11,821 bases of DNA from CAIKMD01 sp035277525 (lineage in GTDB: Bacteria; Pseudomonadota; Alphaproteobacteria; ATCC43930; CGMCC-115725), in assembly GCA_035277525.1 (NCBI GenBank), contig DATEKH010000046.1, positions 1 to 11,821 on the forward strand, in the 5' to 3' direction. This document shows, one piece after another, positions 1 through 6,670 of the stretch. The translations under genes were made by a program, and so were the position numbers. A model generated the notes under the pieces. The model searched no databases. It worked only from the letters and a program-made list of their open reading frames with translations, and was not told the origin of the DNA. Numbering within the stretch: position 1 is the stretch's first letter; the number at the start of each line of letters is the position of its first letter.

Positions 1-147
1 GCCGATCAGCTTGGTCATCGGAATGTTGAAAACGCTGAACGCATAGGCCTGGCCGATGCACAAATGCACGCAGAGCGCGGCGGGCGGTATCAGCCACCGG
101 CTATAGCCGGGCGGCGCGACGATGCGATCCTTGCTCAAGAAAGACAT
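1..147 (-). CDS. MFS transporter, OFA (oxalate/formate antiporter-like) family, N-terminal fragment
   Basis: Only the first 49 codons are in the window; the gene runs off the left edge. The protein begins MSFLSKDRIVAPPGYSRWL, then enters a first membrane segment containing GQAYAFSVFNIPMTK. Inner-membrane MFS proteins of the OFA group (YhjX/OxlT-like) commonly show a G-Q-x-YA-x-SVF pattern in helix 1, which is the basis of the call. Members exchange or import small carboxylates, but the substrate cannot be told from 49 residues. The ATG at 147 is preceded on the minus strand by GGGGGAAA at a usual SD distance, which supports this start. It is transcribed away from the TAXI gene's 3' end across a 274-bp gap. 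Confidence 0.72.
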   Translation of the reverse strand, partial: MSFLSKDRIVAPPGYSRWLIPPAALCVHLCIGQAYAFSVFNIPMTKLIG

Positions 148-421
148 GGCGTATTTCCCCCTTGCGCCGCAGCTTGAGCGGGAACCCCTCCCGCCGCCTT
201 GGCGTCGTGCGGTCCCGCGCCCGAATGACGAGGCGGAACCATTGCTGCGGCTAACCAATATGCTCCATTGCGAGCTTGGCCGGAAGGGGTAAGCAGCAGG
301 ATAGACAGGGGAGGAGTCGCGCCCAAAAGGACCACCGCAAAACCGGACGCAATGGGTTCGTCATTCCAGGGCAGCCGCGACGCGGCTGGACCCGGGATGA
401 GGACCAAAGAGTGCGGAGAGC
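148..421. other. Intergenic region between the MFS gene start and the TAXI gene end
   Basis: This 274-bp stretch should hold the promoter of the minus-strand MFS gene; I could not pick a convincing -35/-10 pair. It also contains the 40-bp inverted repeat listed separately. Short open frames across it on either strand have Arg/Pro-rich, low-complexity translations and no family features, so I call no gene here. Confidence 0.5.
361..400. repeat. Imperfect 40-bp inverted repeat (terminator or dispersed palindromic element)
   Basis: The inner arms CAGCCGCG (372-379) and CGCGGCTG (381-388) are perfectly complementary around one base. The outer arms TCATTCC (361-367) and GGGATGA (394-400) match at 6 of 7. 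It begins 21 bases past the TAXI stop codon, so it could end that transcript, but there is no T-run after it on the minus strand. TCATTCC...GGGATGA ends resemble dispersed intergenic palindromes common in alphaproteobacterial genomes; copy number cannot be judged from one window. Confidence 0.6.
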
Positions 422-1387
422 CTAGGAGTTCGGCGCGAGCCCCGCTTCTTTGTAGAATTTCAGCGCGCCGGGGTGGAAGGGCACGTCCTTCACGATCTTC
501 GCCATGTGCTTGGGATCGAAGGTGGCGAAAGGAGGGAAAGTCGCGACGAGCTCGGCCTTGTTCTCATAGAGCGCCTTGGTCGCGCGATAGATCGTATCCT
601 CGGCAACGTCGGCGCGCGTGTACATCACCATGTCGAAGGCGATGAGATCGGTCGGCTTGGCGATGCCGTCGAGATTGGGCGCGGGCTCGACATGGACGGT
701 ATAGGCGCCGGGCATCACGTCTTCCATACGTTTGAGGGCCGCGGGCGAGGTGTCGAGCGGCAGGATGCGCAAGCCCCCGACGGTCGCCGCCGCCTGCTTG
801 ATCGCCGCCGAGCCGATGGCGAAGAACAGTACGTCGACCTTGCCGCTGTTGAAGTCCTCCGCCGCGCGCACGACGTTCGGCGCCGGGACCTGCTGCACAT
901 CGGCATAGGTCAGGCCGCCATTGGCGAGATGCGCCTCGATAATGGTGCCGATGGTCTTTTGCGCGTTGAAGCCCGAGGAGACGCGCTTGCCGCGCAGATC
1001 GGCGATCGACTTGATGTCCGAGCTCGCGCGCACGAACATGCCGACCCGATAGGGAACGAGCGAGGCGACGGTGCGCACAGTCTTGTGGGGACCTTCCTCC
1101 TTGTAATAGCGCGAGCCCTCGACGAAGAAGGTGGTGTCGAAGGAATTGGAGAGGCCGAAGGTGGCGGTGCCGCTCGCTACGGATTCGAGCCCGTTGGCGG
1201 CTTGCGCCTGCACGATCGCACGGAGCTTGCCGTGATCGATCAAGACTTTGGCGATCGCCGCGCCCGACGAATTGGTGAAGGAGCCGGCCGGGGTGGTCAC
1301 GACGCTGACGACCTGGGCATGCGCCGCGCCGGCCGCGAGCGGCAGCGACACCGCGAGAGAAAATGCCAAGGCCCGGACCATCGTCAT
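422..1387 (-). CDS. TAXI-family TRAP transporter solute-binding protein (secreted)
   Basis: A 321-aa periplasmic binding protein that captures a small organic acid for a TRAP permease. Residues 1-24 are a signal peptide (MTMVRALAFSLAVSLPLAAG, then AHA|Q). The mature protein opens TTPAGSFTNSSGAAIAK, the usual TAXI start, and ends with H305-P-G-A...FYKEAG, the C-terminal TAXI signature. I chose the ATG at 1387 because AGGGAGG lies 8 bases upstream; an in-frame ATG at 1429 would put 14 charged residues ahead of the signal peptide. Length is normal for the family. The obvious partner is the fused permease at 1636, which is divergent rather than downstream. TAXI proteins are known for glutamate/glutamine-like and other carboxylate ligands; the ligand here is unknown. 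Confidence 0.92.
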   Translation of the reverse strand: MTMVRALAFSLAVSLPLAAGAAHAQVVSVVTTPAGSFTNSSGAAIAKVLIDHGKLRAIVQAQAANGLESVASGTATFGLSNSFDTTFFVEGSRYYKEEGPHKTVRTVASLVPYRVGMFVRASSDIKSIADLRGKRVSSGFNAQKTIGTIIEAHLANGGLTYADVQQVPAPNVVRAAEDFNSGKVDVLFFAIGSAAIKQAAATVGGLRILPLDTSPAALKRMEDVMPGAYTVHVEPAPNLDGIAKPTDLIAFDMVMYTRADVAEDTIYRATKALYENKAELVATFPPFATFDPKHMAKIVKDVPFHPGALKFYKEAGLAPNS

Positions 1388-1635
1388 GTCGAACGCCTCC
1401 CTGTCCAACCGCATTTTTACCGTCGCCATTGCGGCGAGTGCGGGCGGCGAGCCCGCCCTCGGGGCACGCTAGCGCAATCGCCGGCAAATGCAATCCGCGA
1501 CATCCGGCTGCAAGCGCGGCAAGGCCGCGCAACCGTGGTGAAACGCGCCCAACTCTGCTAGAACCCAATCAAACGAACAGGGAGAAGGCGTCACGCGGCA
1601 GGCATGATAGGCGCGCGGCGCGAGCAAGAGGCGCC
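1388..1635. promoter_or_regulatory. Divergent control region between TAXI protein and TRAP permease genes
   Basis: These 248 bases must hold promoters for both genes. For the permease, an extended -10 (TGC then TAGAAC, 1556-1564) with a weak -35 TGGTGA (1536-1541) at 17-bp spacing is the best candidate I see. On the TAXI side there is a perfect 6-bp hairpin, GCGGGC (1440-1445) and GCCCGC (1451-1456), in what would be the leader. No regulator gene is adjacent. Both promoter elements are weak matches. Confidence 0.35.
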
Positions 1636-3522
1636 ATGAAAAAACTAGTCGATGTGCTGGCGATCGCGCTCACCGGGGGCGTGCTCGCGCTCGCCGCCGA
1701 TCTCTTCCGGCGCGTCGGGATCGTTCTCTATTCCGAGCAGTATCTCGCCTTCCTCTTGGCGTTGGCCATGCCGCTGCTCTTCCTGCACGTGCCGGTCGGC
1801 GGGCGGCAGCGGGTCGGCGCGGTGCCGTGGTACGACCTTGCCGCCGCTCTCGCCTCCTTCCTCGCCTGCGCCTATGTCGGGGTCCGCTTTCCCGATCTGT
1901 CGCAGATGGTGTCATCGCCGACGCCCGATGGCGTTCTCGCTGCGGCGGTGCTGGGCCTCCTCATGCTCGAGGGATTGCGGCGCACGACCGGATGGGCCCT
2001 GACGATCGTCACCATCGGCTTCTTCCTGCTCGCTCTGGTGGCTGCTCATCTGCCGGGCGATCTCGCGGGCCTTTCGATCCCTCCGGCGCGACTCACCTTT
2101 TACACCGCCTGGGATTCGACTGCGATCCTCGGCATGCCGATGAAAATCATCACCACAGTGGTGATGGCCTTCGTCTTCTTCGGCAATGTTCTCTTTAAGG
2201 CGGGCGGATCGAATTTCTTCTCCGATATCTCGATCGCATTGATGGGCCGCTATCGCGGCGGCCCGGCGAAGATCGCCATTCTCGGCTCCTCGCTGTTCGG
2301 CATGATCTCGGGCAGCGTCGTCGCCAATGTCGCGACGGTCGGGGTGGTCACCATCCCGCTGATGAAGCGCGCCGGCTTCAAGCCGCATGTGGCCGCGGCA
2401 ATCGAAGCCGCCGCCTCGACGGGCGGTCAGCTCATGCCGCCGGTGATGGGCGTGACGGCCTTTCTCATGGCCGAGTTCCTGCAAGTGCCCTATGCCGAGG
2501 TCGCCTTGGCGGCCGCCTTGCCCTCGGTGCTCTACTACGCGGCGCTCTTCATCCAGGCCGATCTCGAAGCCGCGCGCAATAACATCCTGCCGATCGACGA
2601 AGCGCAGATACCGAAACTGTCGAAGGTCTTGAAGGAGGGCTGGTATTTCCCGATTCCCTTCGCCGTGCTGATCGTCGCGCTGTTTTCGTTCGGCTACGAA
2701 CCGGAGACCGCCGCGCTGCTTGCGACCCTCTCGCTGATCGTGCTCGCGCTCGTCTTCGGTTTCCAGGGCAAGCGCATCGGCTTCGGCGATTTCGCCGTGA
2801 TGATGCGCGACACCGCGCTCTCGGTCTTAAGCCTTTTCATGGTGGGCGCCGCCGCCGGCGTGATCATCGGCACGCTCAATTATTCGGGCGTCGGCTTCGG
2901 CCTCACGCTCTCGCTCCTCCACATCGCGGGCGGCAGCCTCATGGGCCTGCTGCTGCTGGCGGCGGTTGCCTCGATTCTGCTCGGCATGGGCATGCCGACG
3001 GTCGGTGTCTATATCCTGCTCGCGACCTTGGTTGCGCCGGCGCTGATCCAGATGCATATCGCGCCGATGGCCGCGCATATGTTCATCATGTATTACGGCA
3101 TGCTGTCGATGATTACTCCGCCGGTGGCGATCGGCGCTTTCGCCGCGGCCAATCTCGCCGATGCCGAGCCGATGCTGACCGGCTACACGGCGATGCGTTT
3201 CGGCTGGACCGTGTTCGTCATTCCGTTCTTCTTCGTCTTCTCGGGAACGCTCCTGCTGATCGGCTCTCCGCTGGCGATCGTCATCGACTTCGCCACCGCG
3301 ATCATCGGCGTGTGGTTCATCTCGGCGGCGATGATGGGCTATTCGGTCCGCCGCCTCGCCCTTGTCTGGCGCGCCTATTACGGCATCGCCGGCATCTGCC
3401 TGCTCATTCCGGTCAACCTCTTTGCCGGCGGCCGGTGGGTCAATCTCGCGGGTGTCTGCCTCGCGGTGCTGCTGTTCTTCTGGGAGCGGCTGATGCGCCG
3501 GCGCCGCGCGGCGGTCGCGTGA
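1636..3522 (+). CDS. TRAP transporter fused permease (DctQ-DctM type, TAXI-associated)
   Basis: A 628-aa inner-membrane protein, very hydrophobic throughout. The N-terminal ~150 residues form a DctQ-like small-subunit part (segments near 7-24, 33-51, 66-84, 98-113 and 119-138). The rest is the DctM-like ion-coupled channel. The diagnostic stretch S261-TGGQLMPPVMG-V273 and the earlier G-S-S-L-F-G-M-I-S-G-S (217-227) match the 4TM/12TM fused TRAP family, whose members work with TAXI binding proteins using a Na+ or H+ gradient. The ATG at 1636 follows AAGAGG by 6 bases; the open frame continues upstream to 1363 but that part is antisense to the TAXI signal peptide region and looks non-coding. 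The stop lies 6 bp from the convergent 3' end of the repeat-derived ORF at 3529. Confidence 0.94.
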   Translation: MKKLVDVLAIALTGGVLALAADLFRRVGIVLYSEQYLAFLLALAMPLLFLHVPVGGRQRVGAVPWYDLAAALASFLACAYVGVRFPDLSQMVSSPTPDGVLAAAVLGLLMLEGLRRTTGWALTIVTIGFFLLALVAAHLPGDLAGLSIPPARLTFYTAWDSTAILGMPMKIITTVVMAFVFFGNVLFKAGGSNFFSDISIALMGRYRGGPAKIAILGSSLFGMISGSVVANVATVGVVTIPLMKRAGFKPHVAAAIEAAASTGGQLMPPVMGVTAFLMAEFLQVPYAEVALAAALPSVLYYAALFIQADLEAARNNILPIDEAQIPKLSKVLKEGWYFPIPFAVLIVALFSFGYEPETAALLATLSLIVLALVFGFQGKRIGFGDFAVMMRDTALSVLSLFMVGAAAGVIIGTLNYSGVGFGLTLSLLHIAGGSLMGLLLLAAVASILLGMGMPTVGVYILLATLVAPALIQMHIAPMAAHMFIMYYGMLSMITPPVAIGAFAAANLADAEPMLTGYTAMRFGWTVFVIPFFFVFSGTLLLIGSPLAIVIDFATAIIGVWFISAAMMGYSVRRLALVWRAYYGIAGICLLIPVNLFAGGRWVNLAGVCLAVLLFFWERLMRRRRAAVA

Positions 3523-3524
3523 GG

Positions 3525-3612
3525 CGCTCTACTCCGCCTCGCGCTTGAAGGGCGAGAGCTCCTCTTCGAGCTCGTCCATCTCGCTCTCGATGGCGCGCCG
3601 CTCGCGCACGCA
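3525..3612. repeat. Left copy of 88-bp direct repeat
   Basis: Aligns without gaps to 10872-10959, 85 of 88 bases identical (differences at 3571, 3598 and 3608). On the minus strand it encodes R-E-R-R-A-I-E-S-E-M-D-E-L and onward to the same stop codon as the acetyltransferase-like gene at the right end. Offset between copies is 7347 bp. It begins three bases after the TRAP permease stop. The reason for reading it as a boundary of an inserted segment is given in the findings. Confidence 0.95.
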
Positions 3613-3725
3613 ATCGTCTCGGAATTGCAGCCGCAGCGAGCGCCGGATGCGCGGCGGCGCAAGGGTGGAGCGCTTCTTCGCCTGGCGGTTGGGAGCTCCT
3701 CGGCCTCGAGCTCCTGCTCGCTCAT
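3529..3725 (-). pseudogene. Small ORF, frameshifted, with acetyltransferase-derived C-terminus
   Basis: An ATG at 3725 with GGGGAAA just upstream starts MSEQELEAEEL, 19 bp after the MarR stop. In that frame the sequence then turns into Arg/Ser-rich shadow text. Adding one base in the GGG run at 3691-3693 (G3 to G4) would join the start to a second frame reading PNRQAKKRSTLAPPRIRRSL and then the charged tail E-R-R-A-I-E-S-E-M-D-E-L, ending at the stop at 3529-3531. The repaired product would be 65 aa. The last ~24 residues equal the C-terminus of the COG3146 protein at 10876. I infer a broken or mosaic gene; a sequencing error in the G run is equally possible. No function is recognised. Confidence 0.5.
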
Positions 3726-3744
3726 GCTTTCCCCGCTCGTCTAT

Positions 3745-4224
3745 TCAGCTTCGCTTCTCGAGCGCCTTCTTGAGGCGCTTCAACACACCGGTGGTCGCGC
3801 GCAGCTCGGCGGTGGTGAACTGCCCGCCAGTGGCATTCGCCCAACGCGCCTGGCGGCGGCCGAGCTGACGACGCAGCGCCACACCGTCCTTGGTCAGCGC
3901 GACAAGCTTGGCGCGGCGATGATTGGGATTGTCGACGAATTCGGCGATGCCGCTCTCCACCAGCCAATCCGCGATGCGCTGCACGTTCTGGCGCGTCAGC
4001 CCCATCTGGCGTGCCGCAGCCGCGACGGTCTTCGGTTCGCTGCCGATCGCGCCCAGCACCTGCCAACGCGCCGCCGTCATGCCGAGATCGCGCGTCATGT
4101 CGTCGCCGGCCGCAACGAGCGCGCCGTTGACGCGAAAGAGTTCGAGCACCAGCTCGGTGAAGGCCGTGCCGGCTTCGGTATGGGCGGCGGAGCGGCGCGG
4201 CAGGGCGGTGCCATCGCTGGGCAT
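3745..4224 (-). CDS. MarR-family transcriptional regulator
   Basis: A 159-aa dimeric winged-helix DNA-binding protein. Helices 20-45 form the start of the dimer region. The winged HTH spans roughly 52-114, with T66-VAAAARQMGLTRQNVQRI-A85 as the helix-turn-helix and D98-NPNHRRAKLVALT as the wing. Ligand-free MarR proteins usually repress a nearby operon and release on binding a phenolic or carboxylated aromatic, which suits the catabolic operon just upstream in the same direction. I chose the ATG at 4224 because GGAG lies 6 bases ahead; an ATG at 4236 and a TTG at 4257 are in-frame alternatives with weaker sites. Its GC (70 % in row 3961-4020) is like the flanks and not like the operon. Confidence 0.88.
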   Translation of the reverse strand: MPSDGTALPRRSAAHTEAGTAFTELVLELFRVNGALVAAGDDMTRDLGMTAARWQVLGAIGSEPKTVAAAARQMGLTRQNVQRIADWLVESGIAEFVDNPNHRRAKLVALTKDGVALRRQLGRRQARWANATGGQFTTAELRATTGVLKRLKKALEKRS

Positions 4225-4365
4225 CTCAGACTCCATCGCGCCACAACATCTTGCCAATATGGCGAAATACGCCGCTGAGTTCCATTCGGTCGAGCGCGAC
4301 GGCCGTCGGATGCCGCTTTGCGCGGCCCGCTGCGGGCGAGCTCGTCGACCAGCGCCGCCGATCGG
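4225..4365 (-). promoter_or_regulatory. Leader of the MarR gene with candidate operator
   Basis: The 141 bp between cupin A and marR break the otherwise near-zero spacing, so marR may have its own promoter. At 4251-4265 there is an interrupted dyad, TTGCCA-ATA-TGGCGA (5 of 6 arm positions complementary), a size suited to a MarR dimer; autoregulation is inferred. A perfect 13-bp palindrome, GCCCGC-T-GCGGGC (4325-4337), lies about 30 bp beyond the cupin A stop and could slow or end the upstream transcript, though no T-run follows. Confidence 0.35.
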
Positions 4366-4944
4366 TTAGGCAGGTGCCTTTGCGCGCTCTTGGGCAGCTT
4401 CGTCCCGGAGTAGCCGAGCCACCTCTTGCCAGCGGAACAGCGTCAAGTCGACCGTCGGATGGACGTTACCGCACTTACCGCAGCTGCGGCGCTTCGCATC
4501 GGCGTTGAACGCATCGGAAATGCGGGCATACGCCTCCTGCGGCAACTCCTCCTTCAATTCCCAGACTTCGCGGTAGAGTTCGTTTCCGCAGTGTTCGCAA
4601 TACCAGGCGACGGCCTCTAGTTCGGATTCCGGCAGCTTGTAGCGATATTGGATCGTCTCGCTGGTCGGCACGATGCGGTGCGGCACCCCCGCGGGGACAT
4701 AAAGGTGGTCGCCAATCCCATAGGAATGGCGCAACACAGAGGCATCCTTGTATTCCACCTGGCCGGACCCTGAGAGCGCGAAGAGCACGCTGTCATGCTC
4801 GCAGATCAAATAAAACGGCTGCGGGACGGCGTTTTTGCTGAGATGGATTTGCAGATCGAGGCTGTCCGGCAGCATCGGCCTTTCGTCATAGGCACCGGCC
4901 TTTGCCGCCTCGGCGAAGGTGAACACCATGAGGTTGCGTGGCAT
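4366..4944 (-). CDS. 3-hydroxyanthranilate 3,4-dioxygenase-like cupin with rubredoxin-like tail (cupin A)
   Basis: A 192-aa cytosolic protein. Residues ~30-112 form a cupin barrel, followed by a metal-binding tail with W114-Y-C116-E-H-C119 and F146-N...R153-S-C155-G-K-C158. This layout is that of bacterial HAAO (NbaC), where the barrel iron opens the aromatic ring and the four Cys hold a second iron. The V87-P-H89-R motif fits the last His ligand of HAAO. However, the positions of the first His and Glu ligands are L46 and S52, so catalysis by the standard site is doubtful. It is the nearest of the four paralogues to HAAO in overall order. The ATG at 4944 is one base past the cupin B stop, with GAAGGG 8 bases upstream. 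Alternatives are a structural or regulatory subunit of a cupin complex. Confidence 0.8.
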   Translation of the reverse strand: MPRNLMVFTFAEAAKAGAYDERPMLPDSLDLQIHLSKNAVPQPFYLICEHDSVLFALSGSGQVEYKDASVLRHSYGIGDHLYVPAGVPHRIVPTSETIQYRYKLPESELEAVAWYCEHCGNELYREVWELKEELPQEAYARISDAFNADAKRRSCGKCGNVHPTVDLTLFRWQEVARLLRDEAAQERAKAPA

Positions 4945-4945
4945 G

Positions 4946-5659
4946 TCAGTGGCCCTTCGCTTCGCTCTGACCGGCCGATGGCGCCGGCATCGTAGCGGCG
5001 GCTTCGATCGCCCCCAGGCTGCGGCGCGCGATCTCCGCCTGGCTCGCATAGACGGCCCAGCCCCAGGTTTCGCTCGGAAACGGCGGATTCTCGTGGCCGC
5101 AATGCTTGCACTTGCGCGCGGCGGCGTCCTCGTTGAAGCGCCTCGCCGCTTCGACGCTTTCGAGGATAGTGAGAAAAGCGGTGGCGCCTTCGCCTTTGCA
5201 GGTGCCACGCTTCGGCGGCGTCGCGTCGTACTCCATCGTGAAGAGCCGGCGGTCGCATTTCTCGCAAACGAAGCGGACTTCCTCACGCTGCTCCTTCCCG
5301 ATCGCCTGGCGCTGAGTGATGACCGAGATCGCCATCGACTCCGGATCGTCGGGGTCCGGGAGCGGCCCTTGTACCATGTGCAGCTTGGGTCCGACGCGAA
5401 CCAGACCCGATCCCCTCGTGAGCTGCCCTGATCCGCCGAACATCACGAAAACTTCATCGACCGTGTTGAAGTGTTGGAAACGTCCGTATCGCTTCCCCTC
5501 CGCGCCGCGGAACGTTGCGGCGCAGGGCACGATCGAGCCCTCGTCCAGATAAGGGAACAAGGGTGCCAGAGCCGTCGTCGCGGTCTGAATGAACCAATAG
5601 ACGTTCGTCTTGAGCGGCGGCCGGTCGGGATCGGGCTTCGGAATCGTGCGCTCAGTCAT
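4946..5659 (-). CDS. HAAO-like cupin with rubredoxin-like tail (cupin B)
   Basis: A 237-aa cytosolic protein, the longest of the four paralogues. The barrel contains H63-F-N-T-V-D-E69, the His-x5-Glu spacing of the first two iron ligands of HAAO (H51/E57 in the Cupriavidus enzyme). The usual later Pro-His motif is not evident; H94 is a possible substitute but sits earlier than expected. The Cys pairs are F130-V-C132-E-K-C135 and F175-N...R182-K-C184-K-H-C187, separated by a longer linker containing an extra C154. The start overlaps the TAXI-like stop (ATGA) and has AAAGGTGAT upstream, implying translational coupling. A tail of ~45 residues follows the last Cys pair. Likely an active or partly active dioxygenase subunit; substrate unknown. 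Confidence 0.72.
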   Translation of the reverse strand: MTERTIPKPDPDRPPLKTNVYWFIQTATTALAPLFPYLDEGSIVPCAATFRGAEGKRYGRFQHFNTVDEVFVMFGGSGQLTRGSGLVRVGPKLHMVQGPLPDPDDPESMAISVITQRQAIGKEQREEVRFVCEKCDRRLFTMEYDATPPKRGTCKGEGATAFLTILESVEAARRFNEDAAARKCKHCGHENPPFPSETWGWAVYASQAEIARRSLGAIEAAATMPAPSAGQSEAKGH

Positions 5660-6636
5660 GAGATCACCTTTGCCTCGCGGTAATAGCGTTCTGCTCCAGG
5701 ATGGAGCAGGATAGACGTGGTTGCGATTTTTTTCGGAACGAGCGGGTAGGTCACGGGGCTGCGCTCCGGCTTGATGTGACCATAAAACCGGTCCAGTACC
5801 TCGCGCCGCTCGCACATGCACCAGGCCAGAAGATAGGCGATATCCTCCGGCAGATCGTCGCGTGCGATCATCAGGAAATCGGAGAAGTCGAGCGTGGTGA
5901 AGGTTTCGTTGATGCCTCTCAAGTAGCCCGCCGGCAGGCTCGCGCTCGGCCACAGCTCGTTGCGCATCATCGTGGCCAGCGTTTTTTCCTCGACCGGCAG
6001 AAAGGCGAGCTCGCTGCCGTTCGCGAGGTCTTGCCACCACTCGGTCATGATCGCCTCGTGAATGATGGCATCGGCTTTGCCCTCGCGCACCAGCGAAATG
6101 CATTGGTTCGGGCGCTCGCGCTCAATGTAGGTTCCGCCCCACTCTTCGATGAGGCGGCGTGGAAGACCGGCCGCCTCCATGAGCCGGTGAGCCGCATAAC
6201 CAACGGTATTGATGCCGTCGTCCGGCGAAGAGGCAATCCTGAGTTTCGGCGCCTTGCGCCGAAACTCTTCGAACGAGCGGATGCCGTGCTCGCCCCGGAT
6301 CGCGACGACCAAACGATCGGTTTGGGGCATCGTGCCAAGCGCACGTAAATTCGGAAAAGCCTCTCCCTTGGCGATGCCTTTGCCTTGGAGTGTCATCGGG
6401 ACGAAAGCCGAAGGGACGGCGAGCGCGATATCGACCTGACGGTGCCCCACGGCCTGCACGGCATCGAATCCCCCTCGACCGCTCCAAATGCCGATGCGCG
6501 AACCGGGTCCGGTCCGGTCGACGATCTCTTGGCTGAGCCAGCCGAGGATGCGGTGCAAATTGGCGGCGCCCCAGTCGCCTTGGAATTCCAATGCGATCGC
6601 ACGGTTGAGGCGCGGTTCCGGAACCGAGTACGCCAT
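5656..6636 (-). CDS. TAXI-like binding-fold protein without signal peptide
   Basis: A 326-aa protein of the TAXI/NMT1-like periplasmic-binding fold. The C-terminus L311-H-P-G-A-E-R-Y-Y-R-E-A matches the closing signature of the secreted TAXI protein at 422 (HPGALKFYKEA), and residues 100-160 (GTMPQTDRLVVAI, IASSPDDGINTV) follow the family pattern. Unlike that protein it starts MAYSVPEPRLNRAIALEF with no hydrophobic leader, so it should stay in the cytosol. The ATG at 6636 has GGGAG 6 bases ahead; an in-frame GTG at 6651 adds five residues and still no signal peptide. No TRAP permease is in the operon. Binding-protein folds have been reused as enzymes (4,5-dihydroxyphthalate decarboxylase is related to such proteins), so a catalytic role is possible. 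It is translationally coupled to cupin B. Confidence 0.75.
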   Translation of the reverse strand: MAYSVPEPRLNRAIALEFQGDWGAANLHRILGWLSQEIVDRTGPGSRIGIWSGRGGFDAVQAVGHRQVDIALAVPSAFVPMTLQGKGIAKGEAFPNLRALGTMPQTDRLVVAIRGEHGIRSFEEFRRKAPKLRIASSPDDGINTVGYAAHRLMEAAGLPRRLIEEWGGTYIERERPNQCISLVREGKADAIIHEAIMTEWWQDLANGSELAFLPVEEKTLATMMRNELWPSASLPAGYLRGINETFTTLDFSDFLMIARDDLPEDIAYLLAWCMCERREVLDRFYGHIKPERSPVTYPLVPKKIATTSILLHPGAERYYREAKVIS

Positions 6637-6670
6637 CGAGCTCTCCCTCACGAAACCAGGCTCTCGCTAT

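Noticed and set aside
473..1561. Long plus-strand open frame (362 codons) opposite the TAXI gene
   Set aside because: Its translation is His/Arg/Gly-rich with no family features, and it mirrors the codons of a clear TAXI protein with signal peptide and ribosome site on the other strand.
564..1568. Second minus-strand open frame (334 codons) over the TAXI gene
   Set aside because: It is a frame-shifted reading of the TAXI gene, Arg/Gly-rich with no recognisable domain.
1363..1635. N-terminal extension of the TRAP permease to an upstream start
   Set aside because: The extra 91 residues are Pro/Arg-rich and overlap the TAXI signal-peptide region; the ATG at 1636 has its own ribosome site and starts a normal membrane protein.
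3525..3612. CRISPR repeat or insertion-sequence end
   Set aside because: Only two copies 7.3 kb apart, both coding for the same protein tail, with no spacers, terminal inverted repeats or transposase.
3378..3725. 115-aa minus-strand protein reading unshifted through the repeat into the permease 3' end
   Set aside because: After 11 plausible residues it becomes Arg/Ser-rich shadow text; the frame with the true shared stop needs a one-base correction.
4945..5286. Upstream extension of cupin A to 5286
   Set aside because: It lies wholly within cupin B in another frame; the ATG at 4944 abuts the B stop and has an SD site.
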